Below, one piece after another: positions 1 through 11,384 of a stretch of DNA of 64,000 bases. A program made the position numbers and the translations under genes. The DNA is from Diabrotica undecimpunctata (lineage: Eukaryota; Arthropoda; Insecta; Coleoptera; Chrysomelidae). Numbering within the stretch: the first letter of the stretch is position 1; each line of letters starts with the position of its first letter. The stretch spans positions 162,932,328 through 162,996,327 of the forward strand of contig NC_092806.1 of the NCBI RefSeq assembly GCF_040954645.1, written 5' to 3'. The notes under the pieces were generated by a model. The model worked only from the letters and a program-made list of their open reading frames with translations. It ran no database searches and had not been told where the DNA came from.

Positions 1-214
1 AAAGAAAGCAAATTGCATAATAAAACCTTACGAACTAATAAGTTGCTGCATGTGACACCCAAATATATATATAAAAATACTTTGGTTACTTGTATATAAA
101 CCTACTGTAATTTCTTAGTTATTCGTTAAGAAACCATATCCAAGATAAGACTCGAACAAAGAAATAATATGTTATTTTGGAAAATGCTAAATTGATTTTC
201 TTCTAAACAGATCT
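1..214. other. AT-rich left edge, no feature seen
   Basis: I see no coding, RNA or repeat signal that I can name in this AT-rich stretch before the first LINE fragment. Confidence 0.5.
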
Positions 215-1200
215 TATTGCATAGCAGACTGAGGCTAGTTTCTTACTGAGACCATTTAGGGTTGCTGTCTATAAAAATACCAAGAAATTTTACGGAATCA
301 ACGATACTGATCTGGCTGTTATTAAGAAGCAAGGGTTAAAGAGCTTCTTGATAGGATAATGCTAATAGCTGTAAATAAGAGTCGCACCAGGTTTTTACTG
401 TAAGTAGATCAGAAGTTATAGTTGCATGAAGAGTTGGAATATTAGAGTGCCTCCATGTGATACTGGTATCATCAGCAAAAAGAAAAATTTGTCCATCAAT
501 TTTTAAGTTAGTGATGTCATTTATAAAGATAAGGAAAATTACAGGACACAATACGGAACCTGGTGGTGCTCCACATAGTTTTTTTGACTAGAGTCAGTAT
601 CATTTGCTCTAACCAGTTGTTTCCTATTCCTTAAGTAAGATTGGAATTATTGAAAGAAATACCTCGAATTCCGTCAAAATTTAGTTTTTTTATATAAAAT
701 TGACGTGATTAACACAATCAAAAGCTTTGGGATAGCCACAAAAACAGTGGCAGTGTAAAGATTATTGTTTAGTGCTTGATATACCTCACGTTCATCAAGG
801 AGTGAGAAATCTGAGACAATATAATCAATTATGGTAGATGTTGTTTTAGTAATTCTTATAGGAGGAAATTATTCGAATATATTGACCAAGGATAATTGGG
901 TAGCACAGGCAACAGCGTAATTAATATTCAAGTGACCGCATACAATTTTTCTGCTTTTATTGGGCAGGTTGTTTAACAAATTAAGCAGGTTCTGAAAAAA
1001 TAGTTCTGTGGAAGAATCAGGTGATCTATGAATGCAAAGAATGTATAGATTAAGATTCTTGTTATAAATTAATGAAAACTCAAAAAAGACTTTATTTAAC
1101 AGAAAGTCATATTTTGTTATAGGAGAGAAATCATTTGTAGAAAGAATTGACTCATGAGCTGAACTTGGACGATCATACTTATGAATTGTGATATATTTTT
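215..1200 (-). pseudogene. Jockey-type LINE remnant (endonuclease + reverse transcriptase)
   Basis: This is a decayed non-LTR retrotransposon read right to left. The C-terminal part of an AP-type endonuclease is visible at about 1065..900 (HRSPDSS, then a degraded GDFNINY-like box). It is followed by RT boxes: KAFDCVNH at about 735..700, GAPPGSV at about 575..550 and the catalytic FADD at about 490..470. A downstream VKFLGIFIDSNPKW box, typical of Jockey-clade elements, lies at about 290..245. The frame is broken several times; the longest open piece (551..336) is 71 codons. In an intact element this enzyme nicks DNA and copies its own RNA at the nick. Order and spacing of the boxes make the class secure; the exact clade is inference. 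Confidence 0.85.
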
Positions 1201-1269
1201 CTACAAATAAAGGTATCTAGGCCTTTTGATTTCGTTACTAGGAATTGCAAGTATTTCTTCATTGATCCA

Positions 1270-1785
1270 ACAAGATTAATATATTGTTGATTAGTTAGAA
1301 CTATTTTGGAATACTGTTCAGTTATTTGGTCACGCTATTTTCAGAAAAATATTAATACGTTAGAAAGAGTCCAGCATAAAGTTTAAAGATATTGTGCTTA
1401 CCATGTTCACACAACTACTAAAAATCATGATTATTTCCCTATCGGACTTCAATTATGTTTACCCTAACTTAAAAACCGTCATGGTGTGTCATAAGCTATT
1501 AAATGTTCTTGCTTTTGATATTTTCAATATAACTTTAACTCGGTTAAAAAGATCTCTTGCTTTGTGATATGTATATTGGCACTGTTGAATTTTGTTCTTG
1601 TTATATTTTGTTTGTTTCTTTTAGTATGTAGGATTTTTAGGTCCGTTTTTAAAAATCTTCTTGTATTGATTTTATATTATAAGTAATTTCAGGTTTTGAA
1701 TCCTAACTGTGATATTGTATATTGTAATTTAAACTGTTAATGGAGTTATCCCATGAAATAAATAAATAAATAAATAATAAAAGCG
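1270..1785 (+). pseudogene. 5'-truncated Jockey-type LINE 3' end with TAAA tail
   Basis: A short plus-strand fragment encodes the post-RT region found near the C-terminus of Jockey-like ORF2: LEYCSVIW followed by LERVQHK (about 1296..1382), then frameshifts and stops. It ends in a tetranucleotide tail of TAAA units at about 1757..1780, the usual 3' terminus of these LINEs. It runs opposite to the fragment on its left, so it is a separate insertion. Confidence 0.75.
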
Positions 1786-1959
1786 ATACATTTCAGGACA
1801 AACGAGAGGGGCGTACAGCATATAAAAATTAAATGTTTTTAAAATTTGGTTGTATAGGACCATTTATTTAATTAAGATGTATTAAGAAGATAACTATATT
1901 AAAACGTGGAAATCTTATTACTTTAAATCTTTAAACAGTTCATAAACGTAATCCGAATA

Positions 1960-2175
1960 TTTAGGTTACGTAATGTCAAATGAAAACATATATGAAACAT
2001 TCAAACTAATAATCCAAGAAAAAATATATAACAAAAGAAATTCTAGAAGAAGAAGAATCTTCTGGTTAACAAACTTGATAAAGTGGTTTCAAATAAATAT
2101 TACACACCTTTTATCTACCGGTACCACTAGAGACAGAATAAGAATGTTCATAATGTTCGCTAACATCTAATAATG
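1960..2175 (+). pseudogene. LINE ORF2 C-terminal tail (RRRRIFWL family)
   Basis: A 65-codon frame carries the basic box SRRRRIFWLTNL followed by a TRDRIRMFIMFANI ending. It matches in pattern the C-terminal tails at 14405..14530 and 57478..57590 in this window (RRRxxWL, then a run ending in MIAN or MVTN). This is the last part of a LINE polyprotein downstream of RT. Nothing upstream of it survives. Confidence 0.6.
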
Positions 2176-3869
2176 AATCTGCATTTATTAGAAAAAGAAG
2201 AAACCGGAAAAAATATCACGACTGTAAAGGATTTTGATGTAATTCATAGGTAGCCTCTGCTGTAAATTAGTCATACATTTATTCCTTATTAATTTTATAA
2301 TTAGAAACAGGCGATGTTTATAAACTGGAACATCTACTAATTAGCGTGATTTGAATGAACTCAATCAAACCGTAATCAAACCATATTATACTATTTCAAG
2401 TTAGTTGCTGATTATATAGAAATTTCGTAGAACCTACATAGATGAATGAATTATTAATTGGAATATTTATTTAAAACTTTAGACTCGCTAAAATATATAC
2501 AATAAACAGCAAAATTACCGCACCACCTTAAAAATGGGACATTTTTGATGTCTTGAATTTCCTAAACCTGTTACCCGATTAAGTGACTTTTTAATATGTT
2601 ATGGCCTGATCCTTTAACAATATGGCTGTAATAATATTTTTGCTGGACAGTTAAATTGTCATTGCATACCTGGTGTACTAATCAGACTATTTTTTAATCT
2701 AAAAGTTTGAAACACCCTGTGTAATATTCTAGGATTTATAAAATACTGAAGTTATAACTTAACAATAGTCTCAAATTTTCTTGAAATTTTGTTTGTTGAT
2801 TCCTTCGCTTATGTTGGATAATTAAAAAGTTAGGTAATTTAACAACTAGCCATATTTTTCATCAATAAATCCTCACTTTCTGCCTAGTTTAATAATCAAG
2901 CACAAAGTAGGCTATGAGAAATTAACAATTTTATAGATATCCAATTGTTAACGATTAAAAAGTGTCTGGTTCTTTGTGAAAATAAGTAGATCTATTATTA
3001 AAAGTTTCAATTACGTCCAATTAAGTTTAATTAATTAAGAAATTTAAAATAAGCTTAAAAAACGCAGATTTTCAACTTTTAGTTACGTAAATTACGATTT
3101 ATATATAAATAAATATATATTTAAATTTAAATATACATAAAAATAACGAGGTGTATTTTTTCCTTTCAATTAAGTATTGGTGTATTTGGGTGAGAATTTA
3201 TTCCAGTGCAGTCCCGACTAGAGGTGAGAAATCGACTGTAGGATCTGTTTGTTCTTGTCACATTAAATTTTTTGTCATATTTACCTACTTGAATTGCATA
3301 ATATTAATAGTCATAATATTAGTCACAATAATTCTTTAATATAATTTTAATTAAACATAATTATTTACCACGGGATGCTGTAATACCCCTTCAGATCTCT
3401 TTGTAAGTTATTTGTGTACACATCTAACTAGAGGGTTATTTTTTTTATAAATATTGTGTCAGAGGACTAATTTATCAGATTAGTTTCTCGTTTCACATGT
3501 GATATTTTTTAATCAAATGCCGAAATGTAAAAATATTTTCTAGTATGCGATTAGGTTGTACTTTCAAAGCTAGTGATTTATTTTTTTTTATGATGGTATA
3601 ATTTAATGCTAAGACTTACATACAATGGTTTATAGTTTATAAAAATAAGGATGTCAATATATTTAAAGTTAGGTTTAGACTGCACATAATAGGTGAATGG
3701 TATTATAGATAACATTAATTGTAAATTGCATATTTTTCCATAAAAAAGTAGGGATTAAATTGCTTTGTTTTGTATTTTTTCTCATATTTTCATAAATTAA
3801 TTAAAGCAACCATTACAGCAATATAATATACTTTGGGAAGTAAGCTTGATACTTTCCTGGTGCCCACAA
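2176..3869. other. AT-rich stretch, no gene seen
   Basis: About 1.7 kb of strongly AT-rich sequence. The only open frame of note (3151..3339) is hydrophobic and low-complexity, and I do not regard it as a gene. Confidence 0.5.
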
Positions 3870-4118
3870 TTATCTTTTTAGTTCGTTCTTTATTTCAGAA
3901 CTCTTTCCTTGTTTACTTAGCCCTAATTCTATCAGTTGTTCATATTCGTTTTCAGGCAACTGTCTTTTAGAGGCATGCAAATTGGCCGAATACTTCCTGA
4001 GTTTAATTGGTCATCCTTTGGCATAGCTTGCTAGCCAAGCGGCATTAAGTCTTACAGTATTGTATTGTGAGCACATCTCTGTCATTTTTGTTATATTGAC
4101 CACTGCATCCACCAGCCC
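3870..4118 (-). pseudogene. Unrecognised broken reading frame
   Basis: Read right to left, one frame stays open across most of this block with a single stop near 4018. It contains a non-repetitive, charged segment including SANLHASKRQLPENEYEQL. The LINE at 4119 ends exactly where this frame begins on its upstream side, so the block may be the target into which that LINE inserted. It could be an old gag- or host-derived fragment; I do not recognise it. Confidence 0.25.
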
Positions 4119-4763
4119 CTCATCATCATCATCATTTTGGCTTTACAACCCTGTGTGGGTCCTAGCCTCCCCAAGAATTTTTCTCCAGTCGTCCCTATCC
4201 ATCGCCTTCCTCCGCCAAGCACGTATTTCCATATTTCTCATGTCTTCATCGATGTTATCTAGGAATCTTGTTCTGGGTCTTCCTCTTCTTCTTTGACCAA
4301 TAGGTCTATCAAGGAGCGTTTTTCTAGCTGGGTCGGTTTGCTCCATCCGCATAACATGGCCTACCCACCTCAGACGTCCTATCTTTATGTGTTTTACGAT
4401 ATCTGGTTCCTGGTATATCCTATAGAGTTCGAAGTTGTATCGTCTTCTCCAGACACCATTTTCATTTACCGCTCCATAGATGCGCCTTAGTATTTTTCTT
4501 TCGAAACATCCTAACATGTTTTCATTGCTTTTTGTTAAAGTCCAGGTTTCTGAACCATATGTTAGGACTGGGCGTATTATTGTTTTGTAGAGTTTTACTT
4601 TTGTATTTCTTGATATAACTGTAGATTTAAAAAGGAGATTAAGCCCAAAATAGCATCTATTAGCCGTGCAAATTCTGCGGTTTATCTCTGCGGTAGTGTC
4701 ATTTTCAGTATTGAAAACCAGCCCCTCATTTTTGTTAAATTTGTGCTTACCACAAAAGCCCAC
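4119..4763 (-). pseudogene. 5'-truncated LINE, RT C-terminal region, ATG-repeat tail
   Basis: A 206-codon uninterrupted frame (4763..4143) encodes the region downstream of RT in a widespread arthropod LINE family: NRCYFGLN, TKVKLYKTIIRPVLTYGSE, FERKILRRIYG, a GRLRWVGHVMRM box and RRRGRPRTRFLDNI, ending DWRKILGEARTHTGL. After the stop the element closes with a short UTR and an (ATG)n run at about 4134..4119, the simple-repeat tail of this family. Lack of stops over 600 bp suggests a younger insertion than its neighbours. RT catalytic boxes and endonuclease are missing through 5' truncation. No partner genes are expected. Confidence 0.88.
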
Positions 4764-4799
4764 TTATACAATTGTTGTTATAATATGACCAAGATTCTA

Positions 4800-6340
4800 G
4801 AACATAGTATAAATAATAGATTCAAAAAACAAAAAGGGATGACAGAAGAAATAATAGACCTTGTAGAACAAAAAAATCAATAAAAAGACAAAGCAGACGA
4901 ATAAAGCAGAAAAAATAGTTGACGGATCGATGATCAGAAATAAAGAAATTATAAAAGAAACATAGGATGTTCAATATGCACAAGAAAGTTCGTAAAGTGG
5001 CTGGACTGCGTAATAACAAAAACATCAATACTCTAGTAGATAATGCAGGAAAAGTTATTATTGATTGTTATAATTTAATTGTTCCAAGCACTGAGCAATA
5101 CAAATCAAGAATAAGCTAAAATTTTAAAATCTTAAATTCTTTATGCAATAAAATCAGCTAAAACCAGGAAAGTAACTGAACCAGACAGGATCTCAGCTGA
5201 ACTTTTAAATATAATACAGGAAAACCACTTCATTGCTCTAATTAACTTTTTTAATGACGTGTATACTACTGGTGAAATACCCGAGGAAAGTCTGTATTTA
5301 TAGTTATAGCTATTCTAAAGAAGCAGAGGGCAAAAAGAGACAAAGAATACAGGTTAATTACATTTTAAATTAAATGTACCTCTTCAAAAATGCTGCTATC
5401 AACATTAGAATATTTAGGTATGTGGCTTTCATCGATTATGAAAAGATTTTCGATAGGGTAAACCATGGAATGCTTTTAAACATATTAAAAACCAAAGGCA
5501 CTGATAGTATGTATCATACACAACTTGTATTGGAACCAGAAAGCAAGCACACGAGTCGATTGAGGATTAACCAACCAATGTTACATTTAAAGAGGCGTTA
5601 GAGAGTGATGAATTCTATTCCCGCTGTTTTACATTTATTAATATTTTTAGACACGCTGACGATACTATTATCTTATGCGATAGTCTCCAGGTCATTCCAG
5701 AGTTATTGAAAATTGAATGCTTCTAAGACAAAATTTATGATTTTTAGTCGCCATTCTAATGATAAATTCCGTACAGATAAATTAACAAAACATTAAGAGA
5801 GTTATTTTATTTACTATATGGGATGCTACATTACAGAACAACTACAACCAAGTAAAGAGAGCCAATGAAGAATTGAAGCAGCTCGCCCAACGTTTCAAAA
5901 AATAAAATCATTCTTCTGTAAACACAGCTTAAACTTAAAATTACGTTAAAGAGTGATCAAATGCTATATTTGGTCAGTGTGTTCATGGCATCGAGACCTA
6001 TACTCTAAAGGGTGATGCGATTAATCGCTTAGAGGCGTTTGAAATCCGGTTGCACAGAAAAATGCTCCGATTAACCTGGACAGTGGTGTAGACCAATAAA
6101 GTTGTGTTAAATAGAGCAAATACCGTTTGTAAGTGATTGAAAACTATTCAAATAAGAAACATTTCATACCTAGGGAATGTTATTAGAGGAGATCGGAACA
6201 GAATCCTTCAGCTTATCATAAAAGGTAAAAGTGAGGGCAGCAGAGGAATTAGTAGAAAGCAGTTTAAGAACATTCGCGATTAGACAACAATACGAAGAAT
6301 TCTTCTCTGAATTGGGTAAATTTTTTGAAGCTGTAACATT
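4800..6340 (+). pseudogene. RTE-like LINE remnant: linker, RT and C-terminal tail
   Basis: Plus-strand homology runs through many frameshifts. Visible in order are an endonuclease-RT linker (KKVRKVAGLRNN, about 4983), the RT entry block (KVTEPDRISAELL, about 5172), the box VAFIDYEKIFDRVNH (about 5422..5466), a post-catalytic LNASKTKFMIFSR box (about 5717..5755), a YIWSVCSWHRD segment, and a GSRGISRKQFKNIRD tail near 6238..6285. The active-site YADD is not intact. The same family recurs at 33580..33850 on the other strand. In life it would have encoded the combined endonuclease/RT of a LINE; here it is dead. Confidence 0.8.
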
Positions 6341-6344
6341 GATA

Positions 6345-7045
6345 TATTAATACAATAAATATGCTATTATAATAAAGTTTGTTTAGAAATGTATATTAAA
6401 AATCAGAAGAAGCACGACTTGAATTAAAAACGAAAATTGAATAATAAAATTTTAATTTACTAATTAATTATTTGCTTAATAGAACATAACTTCTTAAACT
6501 AATATAACAAAAATTACTAAACCATGTAAAAAGACCCTACGACATTTTTTGCGATGACTGCTATCTCAGAATCACATTAATCTTCTGACTACTGACCCGG
6601 CCGACGGAATAATAAAGGCCATCATTCTTTTGATACATTCTTTACATTCATGCTTAGAGAACCTCCTCTATATTTTACAAGGACTGCAACAGGTTGCGTT
6701 CGATCCATTTTTTATTTGTTGTTTGTTCACATCCACTTTAGTGTGATTAAGTGACAGCAACAGTGCGCTTGCTGTTGGTCTGTTTGTTTTTATATTCGAT
6801 TGAAGACTTAATTGCTACATCGAAGGCACAATAAAAGAACGGCACACTAAAACAGATATATTTTAATGGAAAAAAAGAAGTTTGTAATTTTGTTAGAAAG
6901 AAACTTATAAAAATATCAATTTACACTTTGCCCTTTTCTTTAATCGTTCTCATACTTGTTATTTGTATTCGGCACTTGCCTCTTTTTGTGAAAACTGTTA
7001 AATTTATAATCATTTACTTAAATTATGCTTGCTTACTATTTTTAT
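6345..7045. other. No gene seen
   Basis: Some mixed-composition sequence at 6570..6800, otherwise AT-rich. I find no coding homology, splice-bounded frame or repeat that I recognise. Confidence 0.5.
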
Positions 7046-7306
7046 TGAGAATAAGCCACAATTTAAATTTAAAATAAGTTCATTGACGTTTCAATTTCCA
7101 CTTCGGAAATAATTCTCAAAATGCAAAAAATTATTAAATTAAACAAGTTTTGTTTTTTGTTACTTGATGAAAAATTCTTCTAATAACTTAATTTTATCTG
7201 ACTCACTCGTATTGACAATTCAGACATAATATATTATACATTTTAAAGTAGACGACTTTAAAATGATATTGCCAATATTGCTGAGAAACAAGAATATCTG
7301 TCAGAA
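7046..7306 (-). repeat. Penelope-like element terminal repeat, inverted copy
   Basis: This block is the reverse complement of the terminal sequence of the PLE family seen at 23961..24230, 27982..28257, 48168..48294 and 53934..54063. Diagnostic parts are the box TTTCAATTTCCACTTCGGAA and the AAAGTAGACGACTTTAAAAT segment. The latter reappears in the opposite orientation at about 9460..9485, so the PLE body between them is flanked by inverted terminal sequences, an arrangement known for PLEs. Confidence 0.8.
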
Positions 7307-7309
7307 ACT

Positions 7310-7468
7310 TCTCTTCTTCCTATGCCGTCCCCATTAACGGAGGTTGGCGACCACATTTTTAAAAGCTTCTCTGTCTTTTGCAACGTGGAATAATTCGTCT
7401 ACAGTCATGTTTGTCCAGTCTCGAATATTTCGCAGCCATGACTTCCTCTTTCTACCTATTCCCTTTTT
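7310..7468 (-). pseudogene. LINE C-terminal fragment wedged into the PLE
   Basis: Read right to left it encodes GIGRKRKSWLRNIRDWT, then VANLR at the C-terminus, matching the LINE tail family seen at 14405..14530. It sits between the inverted PLE terminus and the PLE coding part, so it is a small insertion or was carried along when the PLE copy formed. Confidence 0.65.
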
Positions 7469-8474
7469 GCAAAAACTTAAAAAAAATGACCACTCTATCA
7501 TTATCCTACCAGCAGACAAGGGTAGAACTGGGATAATGAATAAAATTCAATATAAAAACAAAACTAAAGATCTAATAACAAACGGACCTTTTACAAAATT
7601 AACAAAGGATCCAACGAAGCCTTTGGAAAACAGTACAGAGCTTTATTAAAGTTTAAACATTATTTAACAAATCCTCAAAGAAGATTAATTATTCCTCATA
7701 ACAGTAAGACACCTCATTTTTATGGAGTACCGTAAGTTCATAAAACGAATACACCGCTTAGAGGTATTTGTAGTACCATGAATTCTTCTTATAGTGAACT
7801 GTCAAAATTTTTATTAAATATTCTACAACCATTTGCAAATTAAAATTACACATTTACAAAAAATAAACAACATTTTTTAAATAAATTATGGAATTTAGAA
7901 CGTAATTCAAATAATATTTTAGTAAGTTTTAAAATAAATACTTTATTTACAAATGTGCCAATAAATAAGAGTTTAAATATAATCTACAAAATTGGAGAAT
8001 AATGGTACGTTGTCAACTAAAACAAGACTAAATATATCAGTTATAATGGTGTAATTGATATTATGTACTGATGATACCTATTTTTAACTAAATAATGAAT
8101 TCTATAAACTAAATTTTGGTCTAGCATTGGGCTCGTTTATCTCTATTATTGGCTGATATAATTAAGGAATATTTTGAAATCAATATTATCTCTAAACACA
8201 ATTTAAAACCCACAGTATGATGGAGATATGTAGATGATGTATTTTCAATAAGGCCCCATGGATCAGAGTTGTCAGCCACATTCCTGAATGATGTAAATGA
8301 TAAAGAAGAGACAATAATATTTAACATGGAAAAGGAATATAATAACACACTACCTTTCCTGGATGTTTTAATCTCTAAGAATGATATGGATTTTAGACTC
8401 AGGTGTCTATAAAGCCAACACATACCAACAGATATCTAAATTACAAATCAAATCACATCAATATTAAAAAGGGA

Positions 8475-8486
8475 ATCATTAAATCC
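8475..8486 (+). repeat. Target-site duplication, left copy (SINE)
   Basis: ATCATTAAATCC is repeated exactly at 8725..8736, immediately after the SINE tail. Twelve identical bases on both sides fix the SINE boundaries. Confidence 0.9.
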
Positions 8487-8724
8487 CAGCGGGCCTGCGT
8501 AGCGCAAGCGGTAGGATGTTTGCCTCGCAAGCCGGTGGTCCGGGGTTCGAATCCCACCGCCGGCAAGAACATCTAGACATTTTAAAAATGTCTATAGGCC
8601 CCAGGTCGACTCAGCCTGAATAAAAATGAGTACCTTGGGTAAAACCAGGGGTAATAATAGACGGTTGAAGCGTAGCACTGGCCATGTTACCTTCCTTGTA
8701 TACCGTAGGCCCTATTATTATATT
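8487..8724 (+). mobile_element. tRNA-derived SINE inserted in the PLE
   Basis: A 238-bp non-autonomous retroposon. Its head resembles a tRNA: A-box-like TAGCGCAAGCGG (8500..8511), an anticodon-like loop with CGC, and a perfect B box GGTTCGAATCC (8544..8554), together an internal RNA polymerase III promoter. The cloverleaf is poor (weak anticodon stem), so it is not a working tRNA. An unrelated body follows, and the element ends in an ATT-rich tail (about 8713..8724). The 12-bp direct repeats show insertion by LINE-type target-primed reverse transcription. PLE homology continues directly on both sides. Confidence 0.9.
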
Positions 8725-8736
8725 ATCATTAAATCC
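8725..8736 (+). repeat. Target-site duplication, right copy (SINE)
   Basis: Second exact copy of ATCATTAAATCC; see the left copy at 8475. Confidence 0.9.
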
Positions 8737-9394
8737 TTATAAGAACCAGAATTAATTGTTCTAACGAAAATAGTTCTAAGAGGAGAAACATGTGTTAATA
8801 TATGTTTTATTAAAAAATTATTAGCCTTTATAGTTTAAAAATAAGGAATTTTCAACAATCGACCGAATAAAACAGAACAACCTAGAACGAGATCATACAG
8901 CATACACAAGGAATATAACAATATCATAAATAAAAGGATTATCAGAGACACTATTTAAAGAACAAACACATGGAGATCTATTTTGTCTAAAACTAAACCT
9001 AACAATGAACAAGAAAGAACAAATAATTGTGTTTATAAAATACCTTGTGAATGAGATCAATTTTATTAAGGTAAAACATCAAGACTATTAAATGTTAGAG
9101 TAAATGAACATCAATCTTATATTAAAAATAAAGAATTTAATAGATGTCAAATATGTAAACACTCATGGGATAATGATCATAGGGTTCAATGGAACAATTT
9201 AAGTATAGTTCTAAAAGAAACAGATGGTAAAAAGAGAAAAATCAAAGAAGCTGCTCTAATTATTCTAAATGAGACTAATTGTGTTGCAAATTCTTCGGCA
9301 GAATGCAACAGGATCTGGTTACCCATATTAAAAGAGAAAGTTAAGAAAAGGAAAGGGAAAAAAGAAAAAAGAAAAAAAGGACGGATATTCTCAA

Positions 9395-9494
9395 GTTAAA
9401 GTTGATTTCATGTAATCGAAGGTCGTCCCAGGAGCGCAACTCGACAATATTGGCAATATCATTTTAAAGCCGTCTACTTTAAAATGTGTAATAT
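9395..9494 (+). repeat. PLE 3' untranslated end, truncated
   Basis: Shares the segments GATATTCTCAAGTTAAAG and the GTCGTCCCAGGA block with the PLE 3' ends near 25040 and 27982, then the inverted counterpart of 7240..7290. The outer terminal box present in other copies is missing here. Confidence 0.75.
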
Positions 9495-10339
9495 ATATCT
9501 GAAATAAATAATAATTTATGTTTGGTTGAATTACTGTTATTGTGAGATTTTTTGCTTGGTTCGTCATTACTTTAATTTTATCGCAATGCAGGTAGTAGCA
9601 CGACTAAAAACAATCTTTAACGGTCGTTTTTATGTTGAACAATAATAGCAAACAAAGATAATTTAAAAAAGAAGAAAAAAATTACTTGCCATATTACTTT
9701 TGTGAAAATGTCGAATGAGATACACTATTTGTTTCAATGAATATACATTCATTTTTTTCGATTATCCAATACAATTTTCCATTATTTGACAATAATACAA
9801 TCACTAGACCAATACACCAATCAAAAAACAATACTTGTTTTTGTGAAAACAAATGCGAAAAAATCAGTTTTTATTTCCTCGTTCATTAATTTTTATTTTT
9901 GTTAGAATCGAGTTCAGCAGATAGCAGCAGCACAGGTGCCTGATGTAACACTTGTTACAATTTCCAGAGTCATGCGAATAGAATCACAAGGGAATTACAG
10001 TAAAATGGATTGTCTGTTTAAAAGCCCGGTACATATATATTGCTGCTGGTTTTCCGTTATGTTACAATGCTCTCCCAGATCCCAAACACGTGTAAACCAA
10101 AACGAGATCGACTATTTTAGATTGACTCGTTTATATTATATATTAGCGTATTTTATTTTATTGTGCAGATCGGCTTATACTTTTTTCCGTTGTCTCAACG
10201 TAATGTTTATAAATTTTTTTTTTCATTGAAAACGTTTCACGTTTTGATTTTCAGGCTAAGTAGCTATCTTCGTACTCTTTTTTATATCCGATTTTCTAAT
10301 TCGTGTTGTTTTTGCAAATAAAACAGTGTTAAATCCTTC
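9495..10339. other. No gene seen
   Basis: Contains a 97-codon open frame at 9936..10229 with no family resemblance and a hydrophobic second half. I treat it as chance. Confidence 0.45.
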
Positions 10340-10510
10340 ATTTTGAGACTATACTAGGTAATTAATATAATTGAGAAATAATATCGGACCCAAAGCTGAG
10401 TCTTCAGGGATACCATACATCAGAGATTGTTTTTGAAAGTCACACTGGTTGAAGTGAATATACTGATCACGATTTAACAGATACGAATCAATTAGTTGAA
10501 TATTGTGCCT
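10340..10510 (-). pseudogene. LINE RT fragment
   Basis: Read right to left it gives LNRDQYIHFN, then YGIPEDSALGPILFLNYIN, the RT box that precedes the catalytic aspartates in Jockey/CR1-like elements. Only about 55 codons survive and the YADD box is absent. Confidence 0.7.
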
Positions 10511-10513
10511 TCG

Positions 10514-10699
10514 TCAATAAATTTTTATATTTTTCATTGTTTTTGTACAGCTACAGTAAGCTAATAAGGTGCAATTGATACATTTTAGCCCATTTTTTAC
10601 TTTTTTAACACAATAAATGCATAAACAACTTGGTACATCTTCCTCAGTAGACGCCGGCTTAATCATATTTCTGCCCACTATAACGATATCATCAACCAA
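10514..10699 (-). pseudogene. Possible LINE ORF1 zinc-finger fragment
   Basis: A 61-codon frame contains a cysteine cluster CIYCVKKVKNGLKC followed by INCTLLAYCSC. The C-x2-C / C-x2-C spacing with a GLKC centre resembles N-terminal PHD-like fingers in insect LINE ORF1 proteins, which bind nucleic acid. The RT fragment of a LINE lies just downstream in the same orientation, so it may be the same element after internal deletion. The assignment is by pattern only. Confidence 0.4.
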
Positions 10700-11384
10700 T
10701 GAATAATATATTAAACCAACTGAAACATTTATAATCTATGCAACAGGCAGGAATTCAATATATGATTTATGAAATTGTACGCCCCTTCAGTATACAACGT
10801 CATTTCTTTTGTCTGCATCGTTGTTTAATATTTTCTATTGATTTGAAGTGTTGCAGTTGGTGCGTTGAGTTGCATGTTGAAAAAATAAAGCAATTCAGCA
10901 CCATAACAGATCGTTTAATTTAATAAATTTGTATAATAAATTAAAAATTTATTATTCTGTGTTTGATTTATAAACATAAATAAACATTTACAAGCAATAA
11001 CATTCTCCTGTCAAAAATATTCTCATAGAAGTAGGTATCATAATATAATTCACGGGAATGCAAATAATTTTAAATAAGTAAAATGGTTTTACTTATTGTC
11101 TTTTAGTTCAAGCCATTGTGAGTTTTGGAGTCTTTTTCTATTTTCTTTAGTCTTTTTGCGTCCAAAACTAAACACAGGCCTCCCTTAAGTGTTTACATTC
11201 CTAGTTGTTGTTTGTTAGTGTTAGCCACGATCTTTTTGAAGTCAGAGCTACTTCATTATGCGTTTCCTTGCTCTTTTTCCATCTCAAGGTCTATATTGAA
11301 GCGAAGCTACTACACTGCCGTTGTAATACTTTTTCTCTAAAGTAAAATGCTGAGACCAGCGCCACGGAACCAGCGCCACAAGGA
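10700..11384. other. No gene seen
   Basis: AT-rich sequence between two LINE fragments. Open frames at 10738 and 11125 show no recognisable family. Confidence 0.5.

Larger units (their letters stand above)
7470..9400 (+). pseudogene. Penelope-like retroelement: RT plus GIY-YIG endonuclease
   Basis: The PLE polyprotein is recognisable despite stops and shifts. The RT begins with IIILPADKG (about 7500), then LIIPHNSKTPHFYGVP (about 7690..7735), a SFKINTLFTNVP box, GLALGS, and the catalytic YVDDVF at about 8229..8246, then NTLPFLDVLI. After the SINE at 8487 homology resumes. The C-terminal GIY-YIG nuclease is seen at about 9028..9340 with CVYKIPCE, GKTSRLLNVRVNEHQS and a cysteine-containing end SAECNRIWLPILKE. 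PLEs reverse-transcribe and integrate with these two enzymes. Several in-frame stops make this copy inactive. Confidence 0.9.

Noticed and set aside
4060..4490. Plus-strand open frames opposite the LINE at 4119..4763
   Set aside because: Shadows of the minus-strand LINE frame; codons and motifs make sense only on the minus strand.
8489..8564. A tRNA-Ala(CGC)-like gene
   Set aside because: A and B boxes are good, but the anticodon stem has only two strong pairs, the acceptor does not close, and the sequence continues into a SINE body with a TSD around the whole unit.
9936..10229. 97-codon frame as a possible gene
   Set aside because: No family resemblance, half hydrophobic AT-rich translation, no splice signals.
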